This document shows, in pieces, positions 17,613 to 25,928 of a stretch of DNA of 60,906 nucleotides. Source of the DNA: Candidatus Bipolaricaulota bacterium (GTDB lineage: Bacteria; Bipolaricaulota; Bipolaricaulia; Bipolaricaulales; Bipolaricaulaceae); contig CALKES010000007.1 of NCBI GenBank assembly GCA_938084715.1, positions 1 through 60,906 on the forward strand, read 5' to 3'. Under the pieces are notes generated by a model that saw only the letters and a list, made by a program, of their open reading frames with translations, had not been told where the DNA came from and did not search any database. The number at the start of each line of letters is the position of its first letter. Positions within the stretch are counted from its first letter, which is position 1. A program made the position numbers and the translations under genes.

Positions 17613-18647
17613 GTGTTCTACCTTCGCTACTTCGTCCGCTACCTGCGGAATGAGGTGTTCGTCCTCCCCAGCCGGTCCCTGGCCTTGGCCTTCGCCGTGG
17701 TGCTGGCCGTGCTCCCCCTCCTCACCCAGGACGCCTACGTCCTGCGGCTCGTGATCCTCACCGCGCTCTTCTCCCTCTACGCCGCAAGCTGGGACCTCCT
17801 TGCGGGGTACGCGGGGCAGATCAGCCTGGGGCATGCCCTGTTCTTCGGCACCGGTGCCTACACGACGGCCCTCCTCAGCGCCCACCTCCGTCTCCCACCC
17901 TACGTCACGGTCCCCGTGGGGGCAGTGGGAGCCACCCTGGCCGGGCTGCTTGTGGGGGTTCCCTGCCTCCGCCTTCGGCGCCACTACCTGGCCCTCGCCA
18001 CCCTCGCCTTCCCCCTCATGCTCATCGGGCTTGTGTTCATGTTCCCGGGCTTCTCCGGGGGGGAGGGGGGGATCTGGCGGATCTCCCGCCTGGCCTCCTC
18101 GCGAGTCCAGGAGTACTACCTCATCGTGGGGATCGCCGGGGTCCTGGTCGTCTCCCTGTGGAAGGTCGGCTCCTCCCGCCTCGGGCTCATCTTCCACGCG
18201 ATCCGCGAGGACGAGGTGGCGGTGCGGGCGTCGGGGATCGACACCGTGCGCTACAAGCTCCTCGCGTTCGCCCTCTCGGGGCTGGCCGCGGGGACCGCGG
18301 GGGCCCTCTACGCCCACTTCACCCGCATCGCCGGCCCCAGCAACCTCGACCTGTTCATGTCGTTCCAACCCATCATCTGGACGATCTTCGGCGGGGCGGC
18401 GACGATCTACGGTCCGGTGGCGGGGGCGTTCGTCCTCTACCCGGTCCTCGACCTCCTCCAGACCGTGGTCCCAAAGTACCGAATGCTCCTCTTCGCCCTC
18501 CTCATCCTCCTCATCCTCCGGTTCATGCCCCAAGGGGTGGCGATTTGGGTTCGGGAAGCGATCGAACGCGCCTGCCCGAGCTGCCGGGTGCGGAGCGCGG
18601 CCTGGCGAAAGCGGTGCCGGGCCTGCGGGGCCGAGCTACAGCCCTAG
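17613..18647 (+). CDS. ABC transporter permease, LivM family, with C-terminal zinc ribbon
   Basis: A 344-residue polytopic permease. SWDLLAGYAGQISLGHALFFG and the coupling loop AIREDEVAVRASGIDTVRYK are classic LivM motifs. Unusually, the last ~25 residues carry Cys321-x2-Cys324 and Cys335-x2-Cys338 in a basic context (CPSCRVRSAAWRKRCRAC), a probable small zinc ribbon on the cytoplasmic side. GTG 17613 follows AGGAG by 8 bases. The 3' end overlaps the convergent livF gene by 12 bases. Confidence 0.88.
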   Translation: MFYLRYFVRYLRNEVFVLPSRSLALAFAVVLAVLPLLTQDAYVLRLVILTALFSLYAASWDLLAGYAGQISLGHALFFGTGAYTTALLSAHLRLPPYVTVPVGAVGATLAGLLVGVPCLRLRRHYLALATLAFPLMLIGLVFMFPGFSGGEGGIWRISRLASSRVQEYYLIVGIAGVLVVSLWKVGSSRLGLIFHAIREDEVAVRASGIDTVRYKLLAFALSGLAAGTAGALYAHFTRIAGPSNLDLFMSFQPIIWTIFGGAATIYGPVAGAFVLYPVLDLLQTVVPKYRMLLFALLILLILRFMPQGVAIWVREAIERACPSCRVRSAAWRKRCRACGAELQP

Positions 18648-19382
18648 GTAGGAGCGACGGACGACTTCGTCCCCAAGGAGGTTCTCCGGGGGACCCTCGG
18701 CCACGACCCGGCCTTGGGAGAGGACGTAGCCCCAGTCGGCAAGCGACAGGGCGATCGCCGCGTCCTGTTCCACGAGGAGGACGGAGACCCCCATTTCCTT
18801 CACCTCGCGGATCCGGGAGAACAGGGGCTCCTTCACGAGCGGCGCCAGGCCCGTGGACGGCTCGTCCACGAGGAGGAGCTTGGGCCCCCCCATGAGGGCC
18901 CGGGCGATGGCGAGCATCTGCTGTTCCCCTCCCGAAAGGGTCCCCGCCCGCTGGCGGGCCCGGTCCCGGAGGAGGGGGAACAGGCGGTAGACGTCGGAGA
19001 GGCGCTCGGCCACCTCGCGCCGGCTTCGGACGAGGTAGGCGCCGGCGAGGAGGTTCTCCCGGACCGTCATCTCCCGGAACGGCCGCCGCCGCTCCGGGCA
19101 CAGGATGAGCCCCCGGGCGGCGATCTCGTGGGGGAGGAGCTCGTCGATCCGCTCCTCGAGGAACCACACCCGGCCCCCGAGGCGCACCTCCTCGTGGGGG
19201 TGGACGCGCTGGTCCCAGCGGACGAGCCCGGCCAGGGCCCGCAGAAGCGTCGTCTTCCCCGCTCCATTCGAGCCCACCACGGTCACGAGCTCCCCCTCCC
19301 GGACCTCGATCCCCACGTCGTGGAGGAGGAGGGCCTTCCCGTAGGCCACCGAGAGCTCGTGGGTTTGGATCGACTGGCGCAC
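18636..19382 (-). CDS. ABC transporter ATPase, LivF family
   Basis: A 248-residue cytoplasmic ATPase. It has Walker A GSNGAGKTT, the LSGGEQQMLAIARAL signature, Walker B LLLVDEPSTGLAP, and the H-loop position replaced by Gln in LLVEQD, which is the norm for LivF. It pairs with LivG to energise the LivH/LivM permeases encoded on the opposite strand. GTG 19382 overlaps the livG stop in TAGTG, showing translational coupling at the end of the minus-strand operon. Confidence 0.92.
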   Translation of the reverse strand: MRQSIQTHELSVAYGKALLLHDVGIEVREGELVTVVGSNGAGKTTLLRALAGLVRWDQRVHPHEEVRLGGRVWFLEERIDELLPHEIAARGLILCPERRRPFREMTVRENLLAGAYLVRSRREVAERLSDVYRLFPLLRDRARQRAGTLSGGEQQMLAIARALMGGPKLLLVDEPSTGLAPLVKEPLFSRIREVKEMGVSVLLVEQDAAIALSLADWGYVLSQGRVVAEGPPENLLGDEVVRRSYLGL

Positions 19383-20167
19383 TAGAACGCCTCCCGGGGG
19401 GATGTTCCGACCCGGCCCAGGTAGGCCTCGATCACCCGGGGGTCCTTGGCCACAACGTCCGGGGGGCCGTCGGCGATGACCTCCCCGTACTGGAGGACGA
19501 CGATGCGATCCGTGATCCGCATGAGCTCGCTCAGCTTGTGGTCCACGATGAGCATCGCGCAGCCCTCGCTGTGGAGGCGGCCAAACCGCCCTCCCTTCCG
19601 GAGGCGGGCGATGGAGTTCGCCAGTAACCGGGTCTCGGCCTGGGTGAGCCCAGCAAACGGCTCATCGAGCACGAGGAGCTCGGGCTCGGTGGCGATCGCC
19701 CGGGCGATCTCCAACCGCTTGAGGTCCCCCTGGGACACTGCCCCGGCGGGGGTGAGGGCGAGGTCGGAGATCCCCACGAACTCGAGAGCGTCCAGGGCCC
19801 GGGCCTCGGCCGTCTTCACCCACTCCCCTTGGCGCCGGACCCGGGGGCTGTGGAGCCCGATCATCACGTTGGCGATGAGGGGAAGCCGCTTCATGGGGCG
19901 GCTGTTTTGGAACGTCCCGGTGATCCCGAGCTCCACCCGCTTCCAGGTGGGAAGGCGGGTGATGTCCCTCCCCTTCCACAGGACCTTCCCCCGGTCGGGC
20001 CGCAGGAGCCCCATGATCATCCGCACGACCGTCGTCTTCCCCGCCCCGTTGGGGCCGATCAGGCCCACGATCTCTTGGGGGGCGACGGAGAAGCTCACCC
20101 CCCGGACGGCCTCCAAGCCCCCGAACCGCTTCCAGAGGTCGGAGACGGCGAAGAGGTGGTCCCTCAC
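19382..20167 (-). CDS. ABC transporter ATPase, LivG family
   Basis: A 261-residue ATPase with Walker A GPNGAGKTT, a Q-loop in TGTFQNSRPM, the degenerate signature SQGDLKRLEIARA typical of LivG (GDQRRLE in relatives), Walker B LLVLDEPFAGL, and the H-loop in IVDHKL. A 15-residue basic insert (RKGGRFGRLH region) lies before the H-loop. GTG 20167 overlaps the stop of the upstream acyl-CoA ligase in GTGA. It is the fourth gene of the SDR-SPT-ligase-livG-livF operon. Confidence 0.92.
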   Translation of the reverse strand: MRDHLFAVSDLWKRFGGLEAVRGVSFSVAPQEIVGLIGPNGAGKTTVVRMIMGLLRPDRGKVLWKGRDITRLPTWKRVELGITGTFQNSRPMKRLPLIANVMIGLHSPRVRRQGEWVKTAEARALDALEFVGISDLALTPAGAVSQGDLKRLEIARAIATEPELLVLDEPFAGLTQAETRLLANSIARLRKGGRFGRLHSEGCAMLIVDHKLSELMRITDRIVVLQYGEVIADGPPDVVAKDPRVIEAYLGRVGTSPREAF

Positions 20168-21834
20168 AGCCCCTCCAGCTCCTCCCGGAGGTCCCGGCGG
20201 GACACCTTCCCGACGTCGGTCTTTGGGAGCTCCGATCGAAATTCCACCGCCCGGGGGACTTTGTACGGGGCGAGGCGCTCCTTGAGGTAGTCCCGGATCT
20301 CGGCCTCGGTGACCCGCCCCCTCGCCTCGGGCTTGAGGACGACGTAGGCCATGGGGTACTCGCCCACTTTGGGGTCCTTCACTCCCACCACCCCAGCGGC
20401 CTTGATCATGGGGTGGGCGAGGAGGACCTCCTCGATTTCCCGGAGGAACACGGAGAACCCCCGGTACTTGATGAGGTCCTTCGTTCGGGCGTAGTAGTAG
20501 AAGTACCCCTCCTCGTCCATCCGGACGAGGTCCCCGGTCCGAAGCCAGCGCATCCCCTCGAGGTCCACGAACCCGCGGCGGTTCTCTTCGTCCCGTCGCC
20601 AGTAGCTCCCGGCGATGTTCGGGCCGGCGAGGAGGAGCTCGCCCACCTCCCCCACGGGGACGGGGGCCGTCCCGTCGGGGTCCACGACCAGCGCCTCGAC
20701 GTTGGGGAGGGGGATCCCGAACGAGCCCCGCTTGATCCGGTGGGAGGGGTTGACGTGGCTCACCCCGGCCGTCTCCGTCATCCCAAACCCCTCGAGGATC
20801 TCCTTCCCCGTCCGGGCCTCCCATCCTGCGGCGGTGGCCTCGGGGAGGGAGTCTGCCCCGCTCACCACGAGCTTCAGCCGCCTCCAGTTCACCCAGCTCG
20901 TTTTCGCGTGGGAGCGGAGGACCTCGTACAGGGCCGGGATTCCGTAGAACACCGTTACGCCTTGGCGCTCCATCGTGGAGAGGATCTGCCCAAGGTCGAG
21001 GGACGAGAAGAGGACGATCGTGGCCCCGAGGGTGATCCCCATGAGGAGGACCGCCACCTGGCCGTAGATGTGGTAGAGGGGAAGGGCTGCGGCGACGGCC
21101 TCCCCCCCTTCGGAGAGGATCGGGAAGAACGCCCGGAGCTGAGCGGCGCAGGCCCGGAGGTGGCGGTGAGAGAGCTGGACCCCTTTGGGCTGGGCCGAGG
21201 TCCCCCCGGTGTAGGGGAGGACGGCGAGGTCCCGCTCCGGGTCGACCTCGATGCTGGAGGGGCGGCCTCGACCGTCCCGGACGAGCTTCCCCCAAGGGTG
21301 GATCCCGGGTCCGGACGGGAGGGGGGGCTTCTTGGCGAGCGCCCCCTTCAGGGCGGGGAGGTACTCGTGGGCCCCGGTGACGATCGTCCCCTTGAGCGGG
21401 AGCTCCGTCCGCTCGAGGTTCCCGTAGAGGACGTCCTGGCACACGACGTGCGTGGCGCCGCTGTCCCGAAGCTGGAAGCCAAGCTCGGAGCTGGAGTACA
21501 CCGGGCTCACCGGGACCACGGTTCCCCCGGCCTTGAGCACCCCAAAGTAGGCGACGACAAATTGGGGGCTGTTGACGAGGTAGAGGGCCACCCGATCGCC
21601 CTTGCCGACCCCGAGGGAGGCCAAGGACGAGGCGAAGGCGTCGACCTCCTCCTGGAGCTCCCGGTAGGAGAGGTTCCGGCCGTAGAAGTGGAGGGCGGTC
21701 CGGCGGGGGAACCGCTCCGCCGCCTCGTCGAGGACGGTCCACACCGGTTCGGTTGAGATCTCCACCCGGTGGGGAACCCCCGGGGCGTAGTGGCCCGTCC
21801 ACGGGCGCTCTCGGTACGGGTTTCGGTCGCTCAT
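20164..21834 (-). CDS. AMP-dependent acyl-CoA ligase in the Liv/SPT operon
   Basis: A 556-residue ANL-family ligase. The phosphate loop is the variant YTGGTSAQPKG near residue 192. GFGMTETAG, the WLRTGDLVRMDEEGYFYYYAR hinge region and the C-terminal SELPKTDVGKVSR Lys are present. It should form an acyl-CoA from a free acid. Placement between the SPT-like gene and livG suggests either activation of an imported acid or supply of acyl-CoA for long-chain-base or N-acyl lipid synthesis; both are inferences. ATG 21834 has AGGAGG upstream and overlaps the SPT stop in ATGA. It differs clearly from the ligase at 302-1924. Confidence 0.88.
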   Translation of the reverse strand: MSDRNPYRERPWTGHYAPGVPHRVEISTEPVWTVLDEAAERFPRRTALHFYGRNLSYRELQEEVDAFASSLASLGVGKGDRVALYLVNSPQFVVAYFGVLKAGGTVVPVSPVYSSSELGFQLRDSGATHVVCQDVLYGNLERTELPLKGTIVTGAHEYLPALKGALAKKPPLPSGPGIHPWGKLVRDGRGRPSSIEVDPERDLAVLPYTGGTSAQPKGVQLSHRHLRACAAQLRAFFPILSEGGEAVAAALPLYHIYGQVAVLLMGITLGATIVLFSSLDLGQILSTMERQGVTVFYGIPALYEVLRSHAKTSWVNWRRLKLVVSGADSLPEATAAGWEARTGKEILEGFGMTETAGVSHVNPSHRIKRGSFGIPLPNVEALVVDPDGTAPVPVGEVGELLLAGPNIAGSYWRRDEENRRGFVDLEGMRWLRTGDLVRMDEEGYFYYYARTKDLIKYRGFSVFLREIEEVLLAHPMIKAAGVVGVKDPKVGEYPMAYVVLKPEARGRVTEAEIRDYLKERLAPYKVPRAVEFRSELPKTDVGKVSRRDLREELEGL

Positions 21835-23069
21835 CGAACCTCCTGTGGGGCCAGGCCGCGATTCTCGGCCGCCAGGACCGTCGTCACGGCCTCCTCGACC
21901 TGGGCGAGCTCCTCCTCGGTGTGGGTGGCCATGTAGCTCGTCCGGAGAAGGCACCTCCCCTGGGGGACCGCGGGCGGGAGGGCAACGTTCGTGTACACCC
22001 CCGCCTCGAGGAGGGCCTTCCAGAAGGTGAGCGTCCGCAGGCCGTCCCCAAGGACGATGGGAACGATCGGGGTTTGGCTTGGTCCCGTGTCGAGCCCGAG
22101 GCTCCGGTAGAACGTGCGCATCCGGTCCCCGATCCGGTTGACCCGCTCCACCCGCTCGGGTTCCCGCTCGAGGACCTCCAGGGCGGCGAGGGCCGCGGCG
22201 GTGCTCGCGGGGGGGAGGCTCGCGCTGAAGATGAGGGACCGCGCCCGGTGCTGGATCCAGTGGATCACCGCCTCGTCCCCGGCGATGAACCCCCCCACCG
22301 AGGCCAGGGACTTGCTGAACGTCCCCATGATGAGGTCGACCTCCTCGGTGAGATTGAACTGGGCGGCGGTGCCGCGGCCTCCCCCGGTGACCCCAATCCC
22401 GTGGGCATCGTCCACAAGGAGGCGGGCTCCGTGGCGGCGGCAGAGGTCGACGATCTCCGGGAGGGGGGCGAGGTCTCCCCCCATGCTGAACACCCCATCC
22501 ACCACCACGAGCTTCCCCACCGCAGGGGGGAGGGAGCTCAGGACCCGGTCGAGGTCGGCCACGTCGCCATGCTGGAACCGGCGGAGCTCTCCGAGGGAGA
22601 GGCGGCAGCCGTCGAAGATGCTCGCGTGGTCCTCCTTGTCGCAGACGACGACGTCTTCCCGGCCGACGAGGGCCGAGATCGCCCCCACGTTCGTCTGGTA
22701 GCCGGTGGCGAACACGAGGGCCTTTTCTTTTCCTAGGTAGCTTGCGAGCTTCTCCTCGAGCTCGAGGTGGAGCTCCAGGGTCCCGTTGAGGAACCGGGAG
22801 CCGGTGCAGCTGGTTCCGTACTTCTCGATCGCCTGGGCGGCCGCGGCCCGGACCCGGGGGTCGGCGGTGAGCCCGAGGTAGTTGTTGGAGCCGATCATGA
22901 TCACCCGACGACCCCCCACCACCGCCGTCGTCCCCTCCGACTCCTCGATGGGGATGAAGTAGGGGTAGAGGCCCTGGGCCTGGGCCGTGCGGGGGCTCAT
23001 CGGGTAGCCCAACCGCTCGGAGAACGCGGGGTCGACTAGAAACCGGCGGCACTTCTCCAGGATGTCCAT
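21831..23069 (-). CDS. Serine palmitoyltransferase-like alpha-oxoamine synthase
   Basis: A 412-residue PLP enzyme of the alpha-oxoamine synthase family, which joins an amino acid to an acyl-CoA with decarboxylation. Visible residues include GSNNYLGLT, His148 in KEDHAS stacking on PLP, Asp221 and His223 in DDAHGIG, and Schiff-base Lys253 in GTFSKS. The N-terminal QGLYPYF (residues 32-38) plus a GT motif and SRFLNGTLELH resemble bacterial serine palmitoyltransferases more than BioF or Kbl, as far as I recall those sequences. Expected product: 3-ketosphinganine from serine and palmitoyl-CoA. BioF or Kbl activity remains possible. The next SDR gene would supply the reductase. Confidence 0.72.
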   Translation of the reverse strand: MDILEKCRRFLVDPAFSERLGYPMSPRTAQAQGLYPYFIPIEESEGTTAVVGGRRVIMIGSNNYLGLTADPRVRAAAAQAIEKYGTSCTGSRFLNGTLELHLELEEKLASYLGKEKALVFATGYQTNVGAISALVGREDVVVCDKEDHASIFDGCRLSLGELRRFQHGDVADLDRVLSSLPPAVGKLVVVDGVFSMGGDLAPLPEIVDLCRRHGARLLVDDAHGIGVTGGGRGTAAQFNLTEEVDLIMGTFSKSLASVGGFIAGDEAVIHWIQHRARSLIFSASLPPASTAAALAALEVLEREPERVERVNRIGDRMRTFYRSLGLDTGPSQTPIVPIVLGDGLRTLTFWKALLEAGVYTNVALPPAVPQGRCLLRTSYMATHTEEELAQVEEAVTTVLAAENRGLAPQEVR

Positions 23070-23071
23070 CG

Positions 23072-23914
23072 TCAGAAGGCGCGGTAGTAGCGCATGATAC
23101 CCCATTCCACGAGGCGGCTGGGGAGGATCCCCCGGAGCCCCACGGCGAGGCGCTGGAACGGGTTTCCCACCGTGTACCGGGGCTTGGGCCGGGGGTGGCG
23201 GAGGATCCGGAGAACGAGCCGGGCCACGGCCTCCGGAGGGGCACCCATCCGCTCATCCTCCTCCGCGCGAGCGAGGGCCCGCTCGAGCCTCGCCCGGTAG
23301 GCGTCGTCCACCGCCGCCAGGCGCCGGCGGTGGGCGGTGAACGGGGTTCGGATGTCCCCCGGCTCGACGAGGACGATCCGGATTCCGAGGGGCGCGACCT
23401 CCATCCGCAGGGCCTCCGTGAGGCCGCTTAGGGCGAACTTCGAGGCGCTGTAAACGCCCTGGTAGGGCAGGGCCACCCGGCCGGCGAGGGAGGAGACGTT
23501 GACGATCACCCCGTCTCCGCGGGCCCGGAAGTGGGGGAGGACGACCTGGCAGACCCGCAGGGCCCCGAAGAAGTTCGTCTGGAAGAGGTCGATGGCCTCG
23601 GAGAGCGGCGTCTCCTCGACGGGCCCGGCGATCCCGTACCCGGCGTTGTTGACCACGGCATCAATCCGCCCGGCCTCGGCGAGGATGCCGGCCACGGCCT
23701 CCCGAACCGAGGCCTCGTCCCGGACGTCCAGGGGGATCCAGGTCCAGCCTCCGGGGGGGCTTTCGGGGGCCGACCGGCTCCCCCCGTAGACGGTGAACCC
23801 GGCCCTTGCGAGGAGATCCGCGCAGGCCCGGCCGATCCCCGACGAGGCCCCCGTGACGAGGACCACGGGGAACCCCTGGCCCCAGGTCTCCCTTTGGCTC
23901 TTCCGCTCCGCCAC
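23072..23914 (-). CDS. Short-chain dehydrogenase/reductase, first gene of the SPT operon
   Basis: A classical SDR of about 280 residues. It has the Rossmann motif TGASSGIG, NNAG in VVNNAGYGI, catalytic Ser in VNVSSLAGR, and YSASK with the Tyr-x3-Lys pair. The C-terminus is longer than in minimal SDRs and ends with a hydrophobic/basic tail, as in membrane-associated lipid reductases such as ketosphinganine reductases. Two bases separate its stop from the SPT-like start, so reduction of the ketosphinganine-like product is the natural hypothesis. The start is uncertain; GTG 23914 is used because longer starts would run into the recA promoter and gene. Confidence 0.8.
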   Translation of the reverse strand: MAERKSQRETWGQGFPVVLVTGASSGIGRACADLLARAGFTVYGGSRSAPESPPGGWTWIPLDVRDEASVREAVAGILAEAGRIDAVVNNAGYGIAGPVEETPLSEAIDLFQTNFFGALRVCQVVLPHFRARGDGVIVNVSSLAGRVALPYQGVYSASKFALSGLTEALRMEVAPLGIRIVLVEPGDIRTPFTAHRRRLAAVDDAYRARLERALARAEEDERMGAPPEAVARLVLRILRHPRPKPRYTVGNPFQRLAVGLRGILPSRLVEWGIMRYYRAF

Positions 23915-23923
23915 GCCTCCGCC

Positions 23924-23952
23924 TTGCTTCCGAAGGTAACGCCCATTACGAT
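23924..23952 (+). promoter_or_regulatory. Candidate recA promoter (TTGCTT-N17-TACGAT)
   Basis: TTGCTT at 23924-23929 and TACGAT at 23947-23952 are 17 bases apart, just before CGGAGGCGG and the recA ATG at 23970. No recognisable LexA-type palindrome was seen. It overlaps the start region of the divergent SDR operon. Confidence 0.5.
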
Positions 23953-23969
23953 ACCCCCGGAGGCGGTCC

Positions 23970-24983
23970 ATGGGCAAGCGCGAAGTGCTCGACAACGTCC
24001 TAAAGCAGATTCAGAAGTCCTACGGCGAGGGCGCGATCATGTGGCTCGGGGAGAAGCCCGACCCCACAGGGATCGAGGTCATCCCCACGGGGTCCCTCGC
24101 CCTGGACATCGCCCTCGGGGTGGGGGGCGTCCCTCGGGGGAGGATGATCGAGATCTTCGGCCCCGAGGCGTCGGGGAAGACAACCCTCGCCCTCCACATC
24201 ATGGCCGAGGCCCAGAAGCTCGGGGGGACCGCCGCGTTCATCGACGCCGAGCACGCCCTGGACCCCAACTACACCCGGGCGATCGGGGTCGACCTCGACC
24301 ACCTCCTCCTCTCCCAGCCCACCTCGGGGGAGCAGGCCCTGGAGATCATGGAGCACCTCGTCCGCTCGGGGGCGGTGGATGTGATCACGGTGGACTCCGT
24401 GGCCGCCCTCGTCCCCGAGGCTGAGCTCCAGGGGCAGATGGGGGACGCCCAGGTCGGGCTCCAGGCCCGGCTCATGAGCCAGGCGATGCGGAAACTCGCC
24501 GCCGCCGTTTCCCAGTCCAAGACGGTCGCGATCTTCGTGAACCAGATCCGGTCCACGATCCAGGCCGGCCCCTGGGGCCCGGGGACGACGACCTCCGGGG
24601 GACGGGCCCTCAAGTTCTACGCCTCGGTGCGGATGAACATCTGGGCCGAGGGGAAGATCGCCGAGGGGGACGACCGGGTGGGGATGAAGGCCCACGTTCG
24701 GGTGGTGAAGAACAAGGTCGCGGCCCCGTTCCGGGAGGCGAGCTTCGACGTGATCTACGGGCAGGGGATCGTCCGGGAGCGGGACGTCATCAACTGCGGG
24801 GTGGACGTGGGGGTCATCACCCGCTCGGGGTCCTGGTACTCCTACGGTGATACCCGGCTTGGGCAGGGGCTCGCCCAGGCGGCCCAGTTCCTCCACGACA
24901 ACCCCGATCTCACGGACAAGATCGCGACGGAGATCCGGAAGAAGGCGGGCCTCCCCAGCCCCCAGGCTCGTGAGGCGGGATGA
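23970..24983 (+). CDS. recA: Recombinase RecA
   Basis: RecA forms filaments on single-stranded DNA, drives homologous strand exchange and stimulates LexA-type self-cleavage. The 337-residue protein has Walker A GPEASGKTT (residues 65-73), the MAW region, Walker B VITVDSVAAL, loop L1 around ELQGQMGDAQVGLQARLMSQ, and NQIRSTI. The short C-terminus is charged. ATG 23970 follows GGAGG. RecX begins inside its 3' end, so the two are coupled, as in many bacteria. Confidence 0.98.
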   Translation: MGKREVLDNVLKQIQKSYGEGAIMWLGEKPDPTGIEVIPTGSLALDIALGVGGVPRGRMIEIFGPEASGKTTLALHIMAEAQKLGGTAAFIDAEHALDPNYTRAIGVDLDHLLLSQPTSGEQALEIMEHLVRSGAVDVITVDSVAALVPEAELQGQMGDAQVGLQARLMSQAMRKLAAAVSQSKTVAIFVNQIRSTIQAGPWGPGTTTSGGRALKFYASVRMNIWAEGKIAEGDDRVGMKAHVRVVKNKVAAPFREASFDVIYGQGIVRERDVINCGVDVGVITRSGSWYSYGDTRLGQGLAQAAQFLHDNPDLTDKIATEIRKKAGLPSPQAREAG

Positions 24984-25452
24984 GGAGTCTGCCCGGGCGT
25001 GCCTCGCCCGGCTCGTGGCCCTCCGGCCCCGGACGGTGAGGGAGGCCCGGGGGCGGCTCCTCGAGAAGGGGTTCCCCCCCGAAGCGGTCCAAGGGGCCCT
25101 CGCCTGGGCCGTGGAGGGGGGGATCCTCGACGACCGCCTGTTCGCCCGCCTCTACGCCGAGGACCGACTCCTTTCCCGTCCCTGCTCCCGGCGCCTCCTG
25201 GCGAGGGAGCTCCGGGAGCGGGGGGTGGAGGCGTCCCTGGCCGACGAGGCGGCCCGCGGGGCCCTGCCGGAGCTCTCCGAGAGGGACCTTGCCCGCCGCG
25301 CCCTGGAGGGGCGCCTCCGGCTGTGGGGGGGGCTTCCCCCCGAGGAGGGGGCGCGGCGGGCCGCGGCGTTCCTCCTCCGCCGGGGGTTTTCGGCGGACGT
25401 GGCGCGGACGGCGGTGGAGGAGGCCCTGGGGATGAGATGGACGTCCGAGTAG
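24970..25452 (+). CDS. recX: RecX-family regulator of RecA
   Basis: A 160-residue helical protein. The repeated three-helix pattern appears in LARLVALRPRTVREARGRLLEKGF, the GILDDRLFARLYAEDR motif and a third repeat ending FLLRRGFSADVARTAVEEAL. RecX caps RecA filaments and limits their activity. GTG 24970 overlaps the recA end by 14 bases, so it is translationally coupled. Sequence conservation in RecX is low; the position directly after recA strengthens the call. Confidence 0.88.
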   Translation: MRRDEESARACLARLVALRPRTVREARGRLLEKGFPPEAVQGALAWAVEGGILDDRLFARLYAEDRLLSRPCSRRLLARELRERGVEASLADEAARGALPELSERDLARRALEGRLRLWGGLPPEEGARRAAAFLLRRGFSADVARTAVEEALGMRWTSE

Positions 25453-25928
25453 GTCTCGGCATTGACTTCCACCGGTTCGCCCCAGACCGCCGGCTCGTCC
25501 TGGGCGGGGTGGAGATCCCCTTTTCCCGGGGGCTGGCCGGTCACTCCGACGCCGACGTCCTCCTCCACGCGGTCTGCGACGCGCTCCTGGGGGCGGCGGC
25601 GCTTGGGGACATCGGACTGCACTTTCCGGTGGGGGACCCGGCCTACGCCGGAATCTCGTCCCTCGAGCTCCTCCGGAGGACCGCGGCCCTCCTTGGGGAG
25701 GCGGGCTACGCCCCCGTGCAGGTGGACGTGGTCGTGGTGGCCGAAGAGCCGAAGGTCGCTCCTCACGTCCCGGCGATGCGGGAGCGAATTGCTGGGGCGC
25801 TGGGGCTTCCCCCCACGGCGGTCTCGGTGAAGGCGACGACCCCCGAGGGGATGGGGGCCCTCGGCCGGGGGGAGGGGCTCGCGGCCTGGGCCGTGGCCCT
25901 CGTGGGGAGGAGCTCTGGCGCTCCATGA
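25437..25928 (+). CDS. ispF: 2-C-methyl-D-erythritol 2,4-cyclodiphosphate synthase
   Basis: IspF cyclises CDP-methylerythritol 2-phosphate to MEcPP in the non-mevalonate isoprenoid pathway. The 163-residue protein has metal ligands Asp10 and His12 in GIDFHRF, a third His in GHSDADVLLHA, and the conserved KATTPEGMGALGRGEG near the C-terminus. ATG 25437 overlaps recX by 16 bases. No other MEP-pathway gene is nearby. Confidence 0.96.
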   Translation: MDVRVGLGIDFHRFAPDRRLVLGGVEIPFSRGLAGHSDADVLLHAVCDALLGAAALGDIGLHFPVGDPAYAGISSLELLRRTAALLGEAGYAPVQVDVVVVAEEPKVAPHVPAMRERIAGALGLPPTAVSVKATTPEGMGALGRGEGLAAWAVALVGRSSGAP

